Positions 33,968-44,599 of a stretch of DNA of 64,000 nt are shown in pieces. How positions within the stretch are numbered: position 1 is the first letter of the stretch; every line of letters begins with the position of its first letter. The stretch is taken from the NCBI RefSeq assembly GCF_038502225.1, contig NC_091300.1, forward strand, positions 42,535,532-42,599,531, given 5' to 3'. This DNA comes from Cherax quadricarinatus. Taxonomy: Eukaryota; Arthropoda; Malacostraca; Decapoda; Parastacidae. A program made the position numbers and the translations under genes. The notes under the pieces were generated by a model. The model was given only the letters and a program-made list of their open reading frames with translations. It was not told the origin of the DNA and did not search any database.

Positions 33968-34020
33968 TGTCTGTGGGTGTGTGTATGTGTGTGTGTGTGT
34001 GGGGGGGGGGGGGTGTATGT

Positions 34021-34085
<65 letters not shown>

Positions 34086-34096
34086 TGTGTGTGTGT
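33880..34096. repeat. (TG)n microsatellite in LINE 5' UTR, distal block
   Basis: TG repeat interrupted by TGCG, TGGG and TCTG units and a G13 run near 34000. Confidence 0.95.
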
Positions 34097-34800
34097 AATT
34101 ATGTGTCGAATTATGTGTGGGATTATTATGTGTCTGAAAAGTAGGTGGCTTGTGCTTGGAGTGTAATGTAGATTCTCAGTTGTCCTTGTGTCCACAACCT
34201 ATGTGACCTGACTCCCTTGCAGTGTTGCCTATATCGCCTGCTTATAGTGACTTAATCGCCTTGTTCAATGGATTACCATTTGCTAAACCTTATTGAATAC
34301 TTGAGTGCCTATTCTTTATCGTGCTATGAGAGTTAGACCATTCACATTCAGCTTGGCGGTTAAATTGGAACCTGGACCCCACACCCAAACAACCACTCAT
34401 AGGTGATACAGTACTTGTATTGCAGCTGTAGCAGTGTAGATTGTCCAGGTCGATGTGACGTCCTGGGTAGATCCAGCTCGATGTACGTCCTGGCGTAGAT
34501 CCACCTCAATTTCTTCTCGTTAATAATGTACCCTATTCACTGTATTTCTTTCACTGGTCACACTATTGTTTCACTTTATTAAAATCTTGGGTGACACTTG
34601 GCAACGCCGCCTTCACACTAGCCTGCGCCACAACGCTTTTATTTTCCAGATCACTTTCAAAATTGTGGCTCTCCCCACGCTTGTGTGGCTCAGGCAATTA
34701 AAACAAAACACTTCTAGGATTGTTGACTACCCTGACACACTTAGCAACCCTTGCAGAACACTTCTAGCCCTCAAAAACACTTAAATCCCCGGAGCACCGA

Positions 34801-35525
34801 CGGCGTGACTAGCCTGCTCGCTGTCCCTAACGGTGCTACGTTATCAGTTCATGTTGGAGACACATTACAGGAGAGTAAAGCAACAGGTGATCTACAGACA
34901 TCAAGTAATTAAAGGTTATAGATAGATGAAGCAAATTTAAAAAAAAAATTAATCCCCGAAAGAATCTTTAAACCAAAAATCACGAATCGACAACCGTAAT
35001 ATTTGTTCCCTGTTTTAAATCATTAAAACCGGTTACATCAACAAGAAGTTACGAGCTGACAGTCATAATATTTTTTCCCCTTTTTAAATAAAACAGCGAC
35101 AGTTTTATTTTTTGTAATCTTCACCTGCCCTTGTTTTGGAACATCAGCAAAATACCCTGTTGTTTTTCGCTTGTTATTGCCTTGAGGCAGCCGACGGCCG
35201 CCTCAGCCCGACACTGTAGAGCCAAAAATGTGCTGAAATCTATACGAAGGTGTGATTACTGAAAAAAATAAAGGTCACCGCAAAAAGATGTCACTTGGCG
35301 AAAGAAAAATAATAAAAAAAAGATAATACGGGAAAAATGCTGACCAAAAAAAAAAAAAAAAAAGTTGGGGAAAATCATTTGAGGAAAATAAAGAGAGAGA
35401 AAGAGAAGCTTACTCTTGGAAATTGTCACTTCAAAAAGAAATGGGAGAAAAAAGAAACTAATTTGGCATTTGTTGTTTGCTTAACAAAACAGTGATACAA
35501 AACACAACTTAAAAAGTGACGCTGC

Positions 35526-35562
<37 letters not shown>

Positions 35563-35867
35563 TAGGGTGAGGTAATACAAATTAAAATAAAAACCAAAAT
35601 CTTTATATAAAAAAAAATTGACGTTGTTATATTTTCATTTACGTGGGTTTGAAGCTTTAATATAGCATTTTGGGCACACTAAGATTACTTGGAAGAAAAA
35701 TTTACTAAAAAATAAAATCATTTTGGAAAACAAACTCATTCAAAAAAATTATTTGAAAACCAAATTTAGACCAGAGTGCTTTGACAACTTCCATGTCAAC
35801 CTCGCCTCGGGTATCACTAACTAGATAAGGCGTTCATCAGCAAGTAAATAACCTCGTTTGCCAGTTA
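34801..35867. other. A-rich unassigned stretch
   Basis: Contains A runs at 35345-35363 and 35532-35560 and many AAAA tracts. No gene seen. It would be the 5' flank of the LINE. Confidence 0.5.
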
Positions 35868-35972
35868 AGGACATCGTTAGCACGATAAGACCTTCGTTAG
35901 CACGATAAGACCTTCGTTAGCACGGTAAGACCTTTGTTAGCACGATAAGACCTTTGTTAGCACGATAATGCT
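35868..35972. repeat. 20-bp minisatellite (CGTTAGCACGATAAGACCTT)
   Basis: About five units with single-base changes. Confidence 0.9.
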
Positions 35973-36299
35973 GCTTTACAAAGATAAGGTCATGCTAGGG
36001 TACCAGCCGAGAAAAAGGGTTATGAAAATGTGTAAACAGCTGTCATGCAAGGTCCAGGGAACTGTATGACCCAAAATCAGCCGAGCCGGAAGCGCCTGAA
36101 GACTGTTGATTACGTTTCATGACACTAAATTCGTGCCTTTTTCAAGGGAAGGAGCGGTGATGGTTCGAAAATCTGACCGCTAATAGTAGCCAGGTATCTG
36201 ACCAGACAGTCAGTTCCTGATCGCACTTTGTGGAACAGGAATACGCACTTAAGAATAAATGACCTGAAAACAGCAGTTGAGAGAGCGATGATTTCTAGT
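35973..36299. other. Unassigned stretch
   Basis: No gene or repeat recognised. Confidence 0.5.
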
Positions 36300-38360
36300 T
36301 GCGTGGGGGGAAGGGGGAAGGTGTGAGTGGTTGATGGAGGAATGGAGGTGAGGGGGTGAGGATGTGAGGGGAATGGGGATGTGAGGAGTGGGGATGTGAG
36401 GGGAGTGGGGATGTGAGGGGAGTGGGGATGTGAGGGGAGTGGGGATGTGAGGGGAGTGGGGATGTGAGGGGAGTGGGGATATGAGGCGGTGCGGATGTGA
36501 GGAGGTGGGGATGTGAGGAGGTGGGGATGTGAGGTGGGGATGTGAGGTGGGGATGTGAGGGGGATGGTGATGCGAGGGGGATGGGGATGTGAGGGGGTGG
36601 GGATGTGAGACAGATGGGAATAGGGGGAGGGGATGTCAGGGTGTGGGGTTGTGAGGGGGGTGGGGATGTGAGTGGGTGGGGATGTGAGTGGGTGGGGCTG
36701 GGAGGGGGTGGGGCTGGGAGGGGGTGGGGAGGTGAGGGGGGGGGGATGTGAGGGGGTGGGGTTGCGAGGGGGGTGGAGATGTGAAGGGATGATGTGAGGG
36801 AGTGAGGATGAGGGGGTGGGGATGTGAGGGAGGTGGGATTGCGAGGGCGGTGGGGATGTGAATGGGTGGGGATGTGAGGCGGGTATGGATGTGAAGACGG
36901 TGGTGATGTGAAGGAGCGGGAATGTGTGAGGGTGATGTGAGGAGAGTGGGGATGTAAAGGGAGTGGGGATGTGACGGGATGGGGACGTGAGAGGGTGTAG
37001 ATGAGGGAGTGGGGACGTGAGGGGGAGGGGATGTGAGGAGGGAGGGGATGTGAGGAGGGAGGGGATGTGAGGAGGGAGGGGATGTGAGGAGGGTGGGGAT
37101 GCGAGGGGGTGAGGATGGGAGGGGGTGGGGATATGAGGGGGATGGGAATGTAAGGGGGATGGGAATGTGAGAGGGGGGATGTGAGGGGGTGGAGATGTGA
37201 GAGGGTCGGGATGTGAGGGGGTGGGATATGCGAGGGTGGGAATGTGAGAGGATGGGGATGGGATGGGGATGTGAGGGGGTGTGGATGTGAAAGGGGGGAT
37301 GTGAAGGGGTGGCGATATGAGGAAGGTGGGGATGGGGCTGGGATGGGAGGGGGTGGGGATGTGTTTGAGGTGGGGCTGAGGGTGGTTGGGATGTGAGGGT
37401 GTGGGGGGTGGGGATGTGAGGGGTGGGTATATGATGGGCGGGGATGCGAGGGGATCGGGATGTGAAGGGGGTGGGGATGTGAAAGGGTGGAGACGTGAAG
37501 GGGGTGGGGATGTTAAGGGGTGGGGATGTGAGGGGGTGGGGATGTGAGGGGGTGGGGATGTGAGGAGGGTGGGGATGTGAGGAGGGTGGGGATGTGAGGA
37601 GGGTTGGGATGTGAGAAGGGTGGGGATGTGAGAAGGGTGGGGATGTGAGAAGGGTGGGGATGTGAGGGTGGTGGGGATGTGAGGGTGGTGGGGATGCGAG
37701 GGTGGTGGGGATGTGAGGGGGTGGGGATGTGAGGGGGTGGGGATGTGAGGGGGTGGGGATGTGAGGGGGTGGGGATGTGAAGGGGGTGGGGATGTGAAGG
37801 GGGTGGGGATGCGAGGGTGGTGGGGATGTGAGGGTGTGGGGATGTGAGTGGGGTATATGAGAGGGTGGGGACGTGAAGGGGTGGGAATGTGAAGGGAGTG
37901 GGGATGTGAGGGGGTGGGGATGTGAGAAGGTGGAGATGTAAGAAGGTGGGGATGTGAGAAGGTGGGGATGTGAGAAGGTGGGGATGAGGGGGGTGGGGAT
38001 GTGACGGGGTGGGGATGTGAGGGGGGTGGGGATGTGAGGGGGTGGGGATGTGAGGGGGGTGGGGATGTGAGGGGGTGGGGTTTGGGATATGAGGGGGTGG
38101 GGATGTGAGGGGGTGAGGATGTGAGGGGGTGAGGATGTGAGGGAGTGAGGATGTGAGGATGTGAGAGAGTATGGATGTGAGGGGATGGGGATGTGAGGTG
38201 ATGTGAGGGGGTGGTGATGTGAGGGGGTGGTGATGTGAGGGGGTGGTGATGTGAGGGGGTGGTGATGTGAAGGGGTGGTGATGTGAAGGGGTGGTGATGT
38301 GAGGGGTTGGGGATGTGAGGGGTTGGGGATGTGAGGGGGTTGGGGATGTGAGGATGTCAG
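36300..38360. repeat. G-rich minisatellite (GGGGATGTGAGGGGGT and variants)
   Basis: About 2 kb of degenerate 14-17-bp units, nearly all carrying two or more runs of three or more G on the plus strand. The strand asymmetry is extreme (almost no C). Many positions could form G-quadruplexes. Homogeneous sub-blocks are seen at 36370-36480, 37500-37800 and 38200-38290. Confidence 0.95.
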
Positions 38361-38939
38361 GGTCCCAGGACCGAAATGTTTTCTAATAAGTATATCCTAG
38401 TCTTTGCTCACTTGTGTTTTTAAAGCAATTTGTTGGTATATATTCCCAAGGTTTATAGCAGGTGATGGGTGGTTGACGGGGGGGGGGGGGTAATGGGTAA
38501 GTGGTCAGGAAGATGTGATGGAGGAGGGGCAGCGTATGTCTAACGGCCTTGTCACTGTAGTTATCTTTTCTTGTATAGTTTCATTATGTACATTTCCTAG
38601 TACCTATACTGGTAACATACATACCAACCACATAGTTATGCTGTGTCCTGAAGCTCGTCCTTCAAACTGTTACAGAAGGTAATAATAACTGGAGTCACTT
38701 GCATATTTTACACCGGAAAAAAATGCATCAATATTATTCGTAATTTCATATAAACATAATACACAATGTAAATAAATTATAAATTAAATTAAAAACAATG
38801 TTAATACAGGTGTGACCTTGGATGTAGCGACCGTCTCTGCTATCACAGCACCAGCTGTATCACCACTGCTGGGGTTTTTAATATTAATTATATCTGTACA
38901 TAGTTCTACTGTCTTCAAGTTATGTCCTAGAATTTTAAA
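38361..38939. other. Unassigned stretch
   Basis: Includes a G13 run near 38478. No gene seen. Confidence 0.5.
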
Positions 38940-38998
38940 GCCACTGGATGGCGAAACGTCTACAATAAAGATACCCAGATGTTGCACATGTGTCTTAA
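38940..38998 (+). mobile_element. Single-arm relic of the GAAACG element family
   Basis: CCACTGGATGGCGAAACGTC, TACAATAAAGATACCCAGAT and GTTGCACATGTGTCTTAATC follow each other here. The same order recurs at 42275-42335 and, more diverged, in the fold-back arms at 58615-58917. Confidence 0.7.
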
Positions 38999-40139
38999 TC
39001 TCATAATTATATCAAATTACGGAGGGAATATTTAACTAGGGATTAGTCTAGCACAGCTTGTTTATTCCCCATCTTAACATTGCCGGACCCTCTATAGAGG
39101 GGCTTTTTTTTCACAAATCAATTTTACAGGCCAAGAGCTGTTATCCTACCTCAGCTCATTTCAAAGCCCAGCCCTATCTATGGTATACAACTCCCCCCCC
39201 CCCCCCCCGGAGGATGCGACCAACAACAATCGCCGCGAAACACCCAGGTACCTACTTACTGCTAGGTGAAAACGGACAGCAGGTACATGGTCAGTTTTTC
39301 CACCCTTGCTTGAGACTTTTCATCATCCATATATTGAACCTGATTGCCTCCCACTCCTTAGGCGCTCTATGGCCCCCTACGGTTCTAGCACTTCCCCGTA
39401 ACTATGATATCAATGCTCATTCTTAAAACGTCAGAATACGTACTGAGCCGCGGACTTGTTAAACTCTGGACCTGAGTAATATTAATGTAACCTAATGTGA
39501 AGCACAATTAATATTGAGTTTTGGTCAAAACTTACAGCGTTCAGAAATTAACGCACGTACTGCGCCTTAGACTTAACAATTATCATTGAACTCCACTTCA
39601 GATGAAGCATAATCGATAAAATAATACTTATTATCTGTTATAATTATCTTTTATTACTATTATTATTATTAATAGCATTAGTTATAATTATCATAATTTA
39701 TTGTTAAGGAAATATACATTAAAACATACCTGATATCCTTCAGTTAATTACGTTAGTCAAATGTTTATAACGTCAAACTTTCCCTAAAATCTTCATAAAA
39801 CTAAACGTGAACATTATCATACTTTATACACTTCCAATGTACACCTGTATTGCACCAATACAAATATTATTATATACAAAAACAGGCGTCAAATTGCATG
39901 CATCAAATAACGTAAAACTAAGTACAAAACATACATTATTTCAGGATTCGGGTCCGTTGTTTCGCGCTCCATCACGTCTTCACAGCACAAAAGAGTCATT
40001 GAAGGAGAAGCTCATTATGTTTTAATTTCCTCGTAAGTCGTATGTAAAACACAACACATTTAAACACAAACTTAGACTTTGAACAATGAAGTCACTAAAA
40101 ATTCTTCGAGCAGATCGCTCTGGGTTTCACTTCTAATAA
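38999..40139. other. Mostly unassigned AT-rich stretch
   Basis: Apart from the SINE piece at 39205-39300, a C16 run at 39191-39208 and a diverged ~115-bp duplication (about 39430-39515 and 39540-39615), nothing is recognised. Confidence 0.45.
39205..39300 (-). mobile_element. tRNA-derived SINE fragment
   Basis: GGATGCGACC, ACACCCAGGTACCTACTTAC and GCTAGGTGAA followed by GGACAGCAGGT match the reverse complement of the SINE at 41706-42000. Both ends are lost. Confidence 0.7.
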
Positions 40140-40260
40140 ATAAAATCAGTGTATTGTTATTTGAACGTCGTTGGCCCCAACAAAAATATCGGCGGACATC
40201 TTCAACACGACTTGTCAACACGAGCTCCTCGGCGGCACTAAGACAACATGGCTGGTGAGT
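40140..40260 (+). other. Candidate first exon of a host gene (start codon plus splice donor)
   Basis: A CpG-containing leader (GTCGTTGG, ATCGGCGGACA, CTCGGCGGCAC) sits in AT-rich surroundings. ACAACATGGCTG at 40243-40254 gives a strong start context (A at -3, G at +4). It is followed at once by GTGAGT (40255-40260), a near-consensus donor. The coding part of such an exon would be only 7 nt. A frame-compatible acceptor lies at 59925. Exon status is inference; no TATA box or initiator is identified. Confidence 0.35.
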
Positions 40261-40489
40261 GGTCTGTTGACCTGCCAGATTACCGCTTAACTACCGATAT
40301 TGGTTGTTGGAGAGGAAGAGGGAGGGAGGAAGGGAGAGGAGGGGGAATGAAGGAGAGGAGGAAGGGAGAGATGGGGGGAATAAAGGAGGGGAGGAAGGGG
40401 ATGGGGGAAGGTTTTGTTAGAGAGCAGGGTTCCCCAAAGGGGTCAGTATCGACTCCTAAGGATGAATTTGACTATCGAAGGGGTCGATA

Positions 40490-40660
40490 AATGGGCAGGG
40501 GTCAGTAAATGTTTGGGAACGTGCCTTGCATCATGAGTTATACACTACCAGAGGGATGGGAAATAATCAAGTTTGATCCAAGGAAGTGGAAGATAGCTCG
40601 GACTTACTGGAAGAGTCCTTCGTCAGCATTAAAGGATCTCCCCTTCATCTGAAGGAACAT
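40490..40660 (+). mobile_element. Diverged copy of the GATCCAAGGAA dispersed repeat
   Basis: TTTGATCCAAGGAAGTGGAAGATAGCTC and the trailing GTCAGCATTAAAGGA resemble 26950-27020. The first half is poorly conserved. Confidence 0.5.
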
Positions 40661-40704
40661 GAAAGCATTGAACTCTACTTGTACTGAAACTATCTCAATG
40701 ATCC

Positions 40705-41405
40705 TTTACAGTGACCCTTGACAGTGATCTTTGACAGTGATCCTTGACAGTGATCCTTGACAGTGATCCTTGACTGTGATCCGTGATAGTGATCATTGAC
40801 AGTGAGCCTTAACAGTGATCCTTGACAGTGATCCTTGACAGTGACCCTTGACAGTGATTCGTGACTGTGATCCTTGACAGTGATCATTGACAGTGATCCT
40901 TGACACTGATCCTTGACACTGATCCTTGACTGTGACCCTTGACAGTGATCATTGACAGTGATCCTTGACAGTGAACTTTGACAGTGAACCTTGACAGTGA
41001 TCCTTGACTGTGATCCTTGACAGTGATCCTTGACAATGATCCTTGACAGTGATCCATAACTGTGATCCTTGACAGTGATCCTTGACAGTGATCCTTGACA
41101 TTGATCCGTGACTGTGATCCTTGACAGTGATCCTTGACTGTGATCCCTGACACTGATCCTTGACAGTGATCCTTGACTGTGACCCTTGACAGTGATCACT
41201 GACAGTGATCCTTGACTGTGATCCGTGATAGTGAACCTTGACAGTGATCCGTGACAGTGATCCGTGACAGTGATCCGTGACAGTGATCCTTGACAGTGAT
41301 CCTTGACAGTGATCCGTGATAGTGATCCTTGACAGTGATCCGTGACAGTGATCCGTGACAGTGATCCGTGACAGTGATCCGTGACAGTGATCCGTGACTG
41401 TGATC
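40705..41405. repeat. 13-bp minisatellite (ACAGTGATCCTTG)
   Basis: About 53 units. Variants include CCGTG for CCTTG (dense at 41220-41400), ACTGTG and ACACTG. Minus-strand open frames of up to 252 codons are period artefacts, giving 13-residue repeats. Confidence 0.97.
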
Positions 41406-41705
41406 CCTCACCTCCTGTTTCCCTTTGGGTTGACCAACAACAGTACACCTTTTGTCAAGTGATAAACTTGGGAAGATTTCAATAAACTATAAAATGTTAG
41501 TTAACGAACTGAGTTGTTTTTTCTTTTTTTATCATCTGTGTTTTCCTGGTAGTTTTAGCGATAACCAGACACTCATCAGTCTTCTGTGGTGACTTCTGTT
41601 GTTACCACTATGGATTTAGTGAGCCTAGGAACACTCGTTAGCTTTGTTTCCTGAGTGACAGCTGGTCGTTGCCTTGTAGAACTATATACATCACTGAATC
41701 TTAGT
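41406..41705. other. Unassigned stretch
   Basis: No gene or repeat recognised. Confidence 0.5.
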
Positions 41706-42000
41706 GGCCTGGTGGCCTGGTGGCTAAAGCTCCCGCTTCACACACGGAGGGCCCGGGTTCGATTCCCGGCGGGTGGAAACATTTCGACACGTTTCCTTAC
41801 ACCTGTTGTCCTGTTCACCTAACAGCAAATAGGTACCTGGGTGTTAGTCGACTGGTGTGGGTCGCATCCTGGGGGACAAAGATTAAGGACCCCAATGGAA
41901 ATAAGTTAGACAGTCCTCGATGACGCACTGACTTTCTTGGGTTATCCTGGGTGGCTAACCCCCCGGGGTTAAAAATCCGAACGAAATCTTATCTTATCTT
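41706..42000 (+). mobile_element. Full-length tRNA-derived SINE
   Basis: The head has an A-box-like TGGCTAAAGC and a B box GGTTCGATTCC (41757-41767), 30 bp apart as in a tRNA. The body includes CAAATAGGTACCTGGGTGTTA, GTGGGTCGCATCCTGGGGGA and GGGTGGCTAACCCCCCGGGG. The 3' end is an (ATCTT)n tail. Transcription by RNA polymerase III would be expected; movement needs LINE enzymes from elsewhere. The duplication of GTGGCCTG at 41703-41718 may be a slip or part of a target duplication. It is not a working tRNA, as no 3' acceptor strand pairs with the 5' end. Confidence 0.85.
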
Positions 42001-42274
42001 AATCTTACAGACATCTCCACAACCTTCTTGACAACTCCTGGTTCATCGCTCGGGTATGACCTACTTCCACTAAGGGATCCCGCCTACCAGTGACAATGTT
42101 TTCGTCTGTTGTACCTCCTTCACCTGCCGCCAGTATATAAGTGCTAATCTTAATGCTTGTGTTTCAGATTGTTCAAGACTACAGTACTCTTCACCAACTC
42201 CAAGGCTGAGTGACACATCACCTCGTATTTTGTCTATAGTTCTATCTTCCCATTGTCCTTAAATTTGTATTGAA

Positions 42275-42335
42275 AAAGCCACTGGATGGCGAAACGTCTA
42301 CAAAGATACCCGGATGTTGCACATGTATCTAATTC
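42275..42335 (+). mobile_element. Single-arm relic of the GAAACG element family
   Basis: CCACTGGATGGCGAAACGTC, AAAGATACCCGGATGTTGCA and CATGTATCTAATTC match 38940-38998 closely, with a 4-bp gap at ACAATAAAG. Confidence 0.7.
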
Positions 42336-42914
42336 TTCACCAAAATTATTAAATACATTCCTGGCATCCTGTAATGACTCAGTTTCGAAAACCCTCAGCA
42401 GTGTAACTTCAAATGGTGTTAAAAACGTCCTCTTATTTGGACGACGATAGAAACCGAAATTCAGATTTTTAGGAGCAGACTTGTGCATTTTACGTGCAAA
42501 ATTATGTGAAAATTTGATGCCCATTTAGTCATCACGATCAAAATATGTGCATCTTCCTTTTCTGAATTTGTTAGTTCAATAATCTTTCTTTTAATTTCGA
42601 AAAGTGGTAATTTTTGTCATACTCGACATTCTTAAAAAAATCACTAAATTATTTCCTTTAGAGGGTTTTAAAGAATTTTAAAACTAATACAACTGGTAAA
42701 CAAAATTTGAAAAAAAAAAAATCTCGTGTTTATAGTGTTTTTAAATTTTCTTTAAATACTGAACAGTGGTGATGCCAGAGCCGTCCATCTGTCAGCTACA
42801 GATTTCAATCCATCTAAGTTGTTTGTTTATAGCTTCTGAACGCCTTATCCAACTGGCTTCAAATTTGAAAAGTTGGTCAACTATTACTAGATGAATGTTC
42901 GTAGGGCAACTGAC
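42336..42914. other. Unassigned AT-rich stretch
   Basis: No gene or repeat recognised. Confidence 0.5.
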
Positions 42915-43990
42915 AGGTGTAGGTGCTCAATGTAAATTGTAATGGGTTGTAAATGCTACAGCATTTACAACCCATGCTTCCCACCCATATAAGAGAGTTG
43001 GTACCACCATACTCTCGTCAGTCTTTTGTTTGCCTCCATGGATAACGTTTTTTGCTGCACACATACCTCAAAGCACCAATCACTTTTTTTTCATCACTTC
43101 TATGGTTAACCTCATCCTTCATAAACCCAACCATTGACAAGTCTACTCCCAAATATCTGAACACATTCACTTCTTCCATACTCCTTCCTTCCATTGTGAT
43201 ATCCAATTTTTCTTTACGTAATTCATTTGATACCCTCATCACCTTACTCATATCTATATTCATTTTCAACTTTCTTCCTTTACACACCCTCCCAAACTTG
43301 TCCACTAACTTTTGCAATTTCTCTTTAGAATCTCCCAAAAGCACAGTATCATCAGCAAAAAGTAACTGTGTCAACTCCCATTTTGTATTTGATTCCCATA
43401 ATTTAATCCCACCCCTCTCCCCAACACCCTACCATTTACTTTTACAACCCCGTCTATAAATATGTTAAACAACCATGGTGATGTTACACATCCCTGTCTA
43501 AGGCCTACTTTTATTTGAAAATAATCTCTCCCTCTCGTACACACCCTAACCTGAGCCTCACTATTCTCATAAAAACACTTTACAGCATTTAGTAGCTCAC
43601 TACTTATTCCATATACTTGCAACATCTGTCAGATTGCTCACCTCTCCACCCATCATATGCCTTTTCTCAATCCATAAATGCATTGAAAACTTCCCTAACT
43701 TTATCTAAATACTGTTCACATATATGCTTCAATGTAAACACTTGGTCTACACATCCCCTACCCATTCTAAAGCCTCATTGTTCAACTGCAGTCCTGCTCT
43801 CTGTCTTACCTCCAATTCTCTCAATATTAACCGTACTATACACTTTACCTGGTATACTCAGTAAACTTATTCTCCCTATAATTTTTACAATCTCTTTTGT
43901 TCCCCTTCCCTTTATATAAAGGAACTATACATGCTCTCTGCCAATCCCTAGGTACCTTCCCCTCCTGCACTATATTCCTTTTGCGTTCAT
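42915..43990 (-). mobile_element. LINE fragment, fourth family (reverse transcriptase core)
   Basis: The minus strand reads YLDKVREVFNAFMD.EKAYD, YGISSELLNAVKCFYENSEA, LRQGCVTSPWLFNIFIDGVV, QLLFADDTVLLGDSKEKLQK and VFRYLGVDLSMVG. These are the palm and thumb of a non-LTR reverse transcriptase. The catalytic FADD is kept, but frameshifts at about 43372, 43625 and later break the frame. Motif style (LRQGCVxSPWLFN) differs from the CR1-like family; the clade is not settled. A sister copy lies on the plus strand at 44600-45490. Confidence 0.82.
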
Positions 43991-44599
43991 TGAGGTAAGA
44001 ATGGTCTAGGCTTATAGAATACGGGGGATACCTCTCTCGGATCGCGCAGCTAACGAAATACTTCTAATTATACAAATATTTGACACAGTAGGAACAAGAT
44101 GGATAGTATGAGATTGGTGGCATGAGTTGTATAGGTTGATGCTGTTGCAATAACAGAGACACGGTTTAAGTTGAAGCGCCGGAGGGTGCCTGCCGGTGAA
44201 GCTAGGTCAAAATTACTAACAATCTTGCGGGAAATCTGGGCACTATCAGTTGCACATCAGGGTGCCGCGGCATCCCTGGCACTATCAATGGCACACCAGG
44301 GTGCCGTGGCACCCTGCTTGAAAAACACTGGACTTTAATAGGTTTCAGAGTTGTTTGTGTCATTTAAACAGGTGCGTCAGGTGTTGTGTTCTTGTAGCAT
44401 GTTAATTTGTCTGTTGTCTAACTTTAATGTTAATGTGTTGCCAAGAGGATATCCATCATGTATATACCACAATATCTCATCTTTCATTTATTTGTATTTA
44501 ATTTTTTTTTAATTTGTTTCATGTTATAGTAACTCAGTTGTTTCATGTAGTAACTCAGTTGTTATAACGATGTTAGATAATGTAATTTGGGTTAATTTT
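43991..44599. other. Unassigned spacer between two facing LINE fragments
   Basis: Contains two copies of GCACACCAGGGTGCCG.GGCA / GCACATCAGGGTGCCGCGGC at 44260-44315. No gene seen. Confidence 0.5.

Larger units (their letters stand above)
29320..34800 (-). mobile_element. Apparently full-length CR1-like LINE with both ORFs intact
   Basis: About 5.5 kb. In transcription order: a ~1.4-kb 5' UTR (34800 down to 33414), ORF1 (338 codons), ORF2 (1004 codons, overlapping ORF1 by 19 nt in the -1 frame), a 53-bp conserved 3' UTR, and two perfect 14-bp tail units CAAATAGGTGAGTA. The 5' limit is set by where copy B's homology stops (about 34780-34800) and is uncertain by tens of bases. I see no clear target-site duplication. 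Open ORFs mean it is recent and could be active. Confidence 0.85.
33414..34800 (-). promoter_or_regulatory. 5' UTR of the intact LINE, with duplicated module
   Basis: From ORF1 outward it contains a C-rich tract (33480-33640, coding strand), a (CA)n block (33661-33728) and a spacer with GCCACCTAC.TTTCAG. This spacer and a second (CA)n block then recur (33880-34096 and 34097-34215), so a ~330-bp module is present twice. The distal 580 bp are unique and match copy B. Repeated 5' modules recall the promoter monomers of some L1 elements; promoter activity here is inferred. Confidence 0.6.

Noticed and set aside
33605..34195. Threonine-histidine and cysteine-valine repeat proteins
   Set aside because: They are translations of (CA)n/(TG)n microsatellites in the LINE 5' UTR.
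29320..34800. Retroviral or LTR-element origin of the large open frames
   Set aside because: No long terminal repeats, protease, integrase or envelope are seen. An endonuclease precedes the reverse transcriptase and the 3' tail is tandem, as in non-LTR elements.
40690..41448. 252-codon open frame with 13-residue repeats
   Set aside because: Comes from the 13-bp tandem unit and is open in several frames.
41720..41800. Stand-alone tRNA gene
   Set aside because: A and B boxes are present, but the 3' half does not pair with the 5' end and the sequence continues into a SINE body and ATCTT tail.
41820..41850. Possible SINE-LINE partnership through AAATAGGT shared with the CR1-like LINE tail
   Set aside because: Only eight bases match, and they lie inside the SINE body, not at its 3' end where a shared LINE tail is expected.
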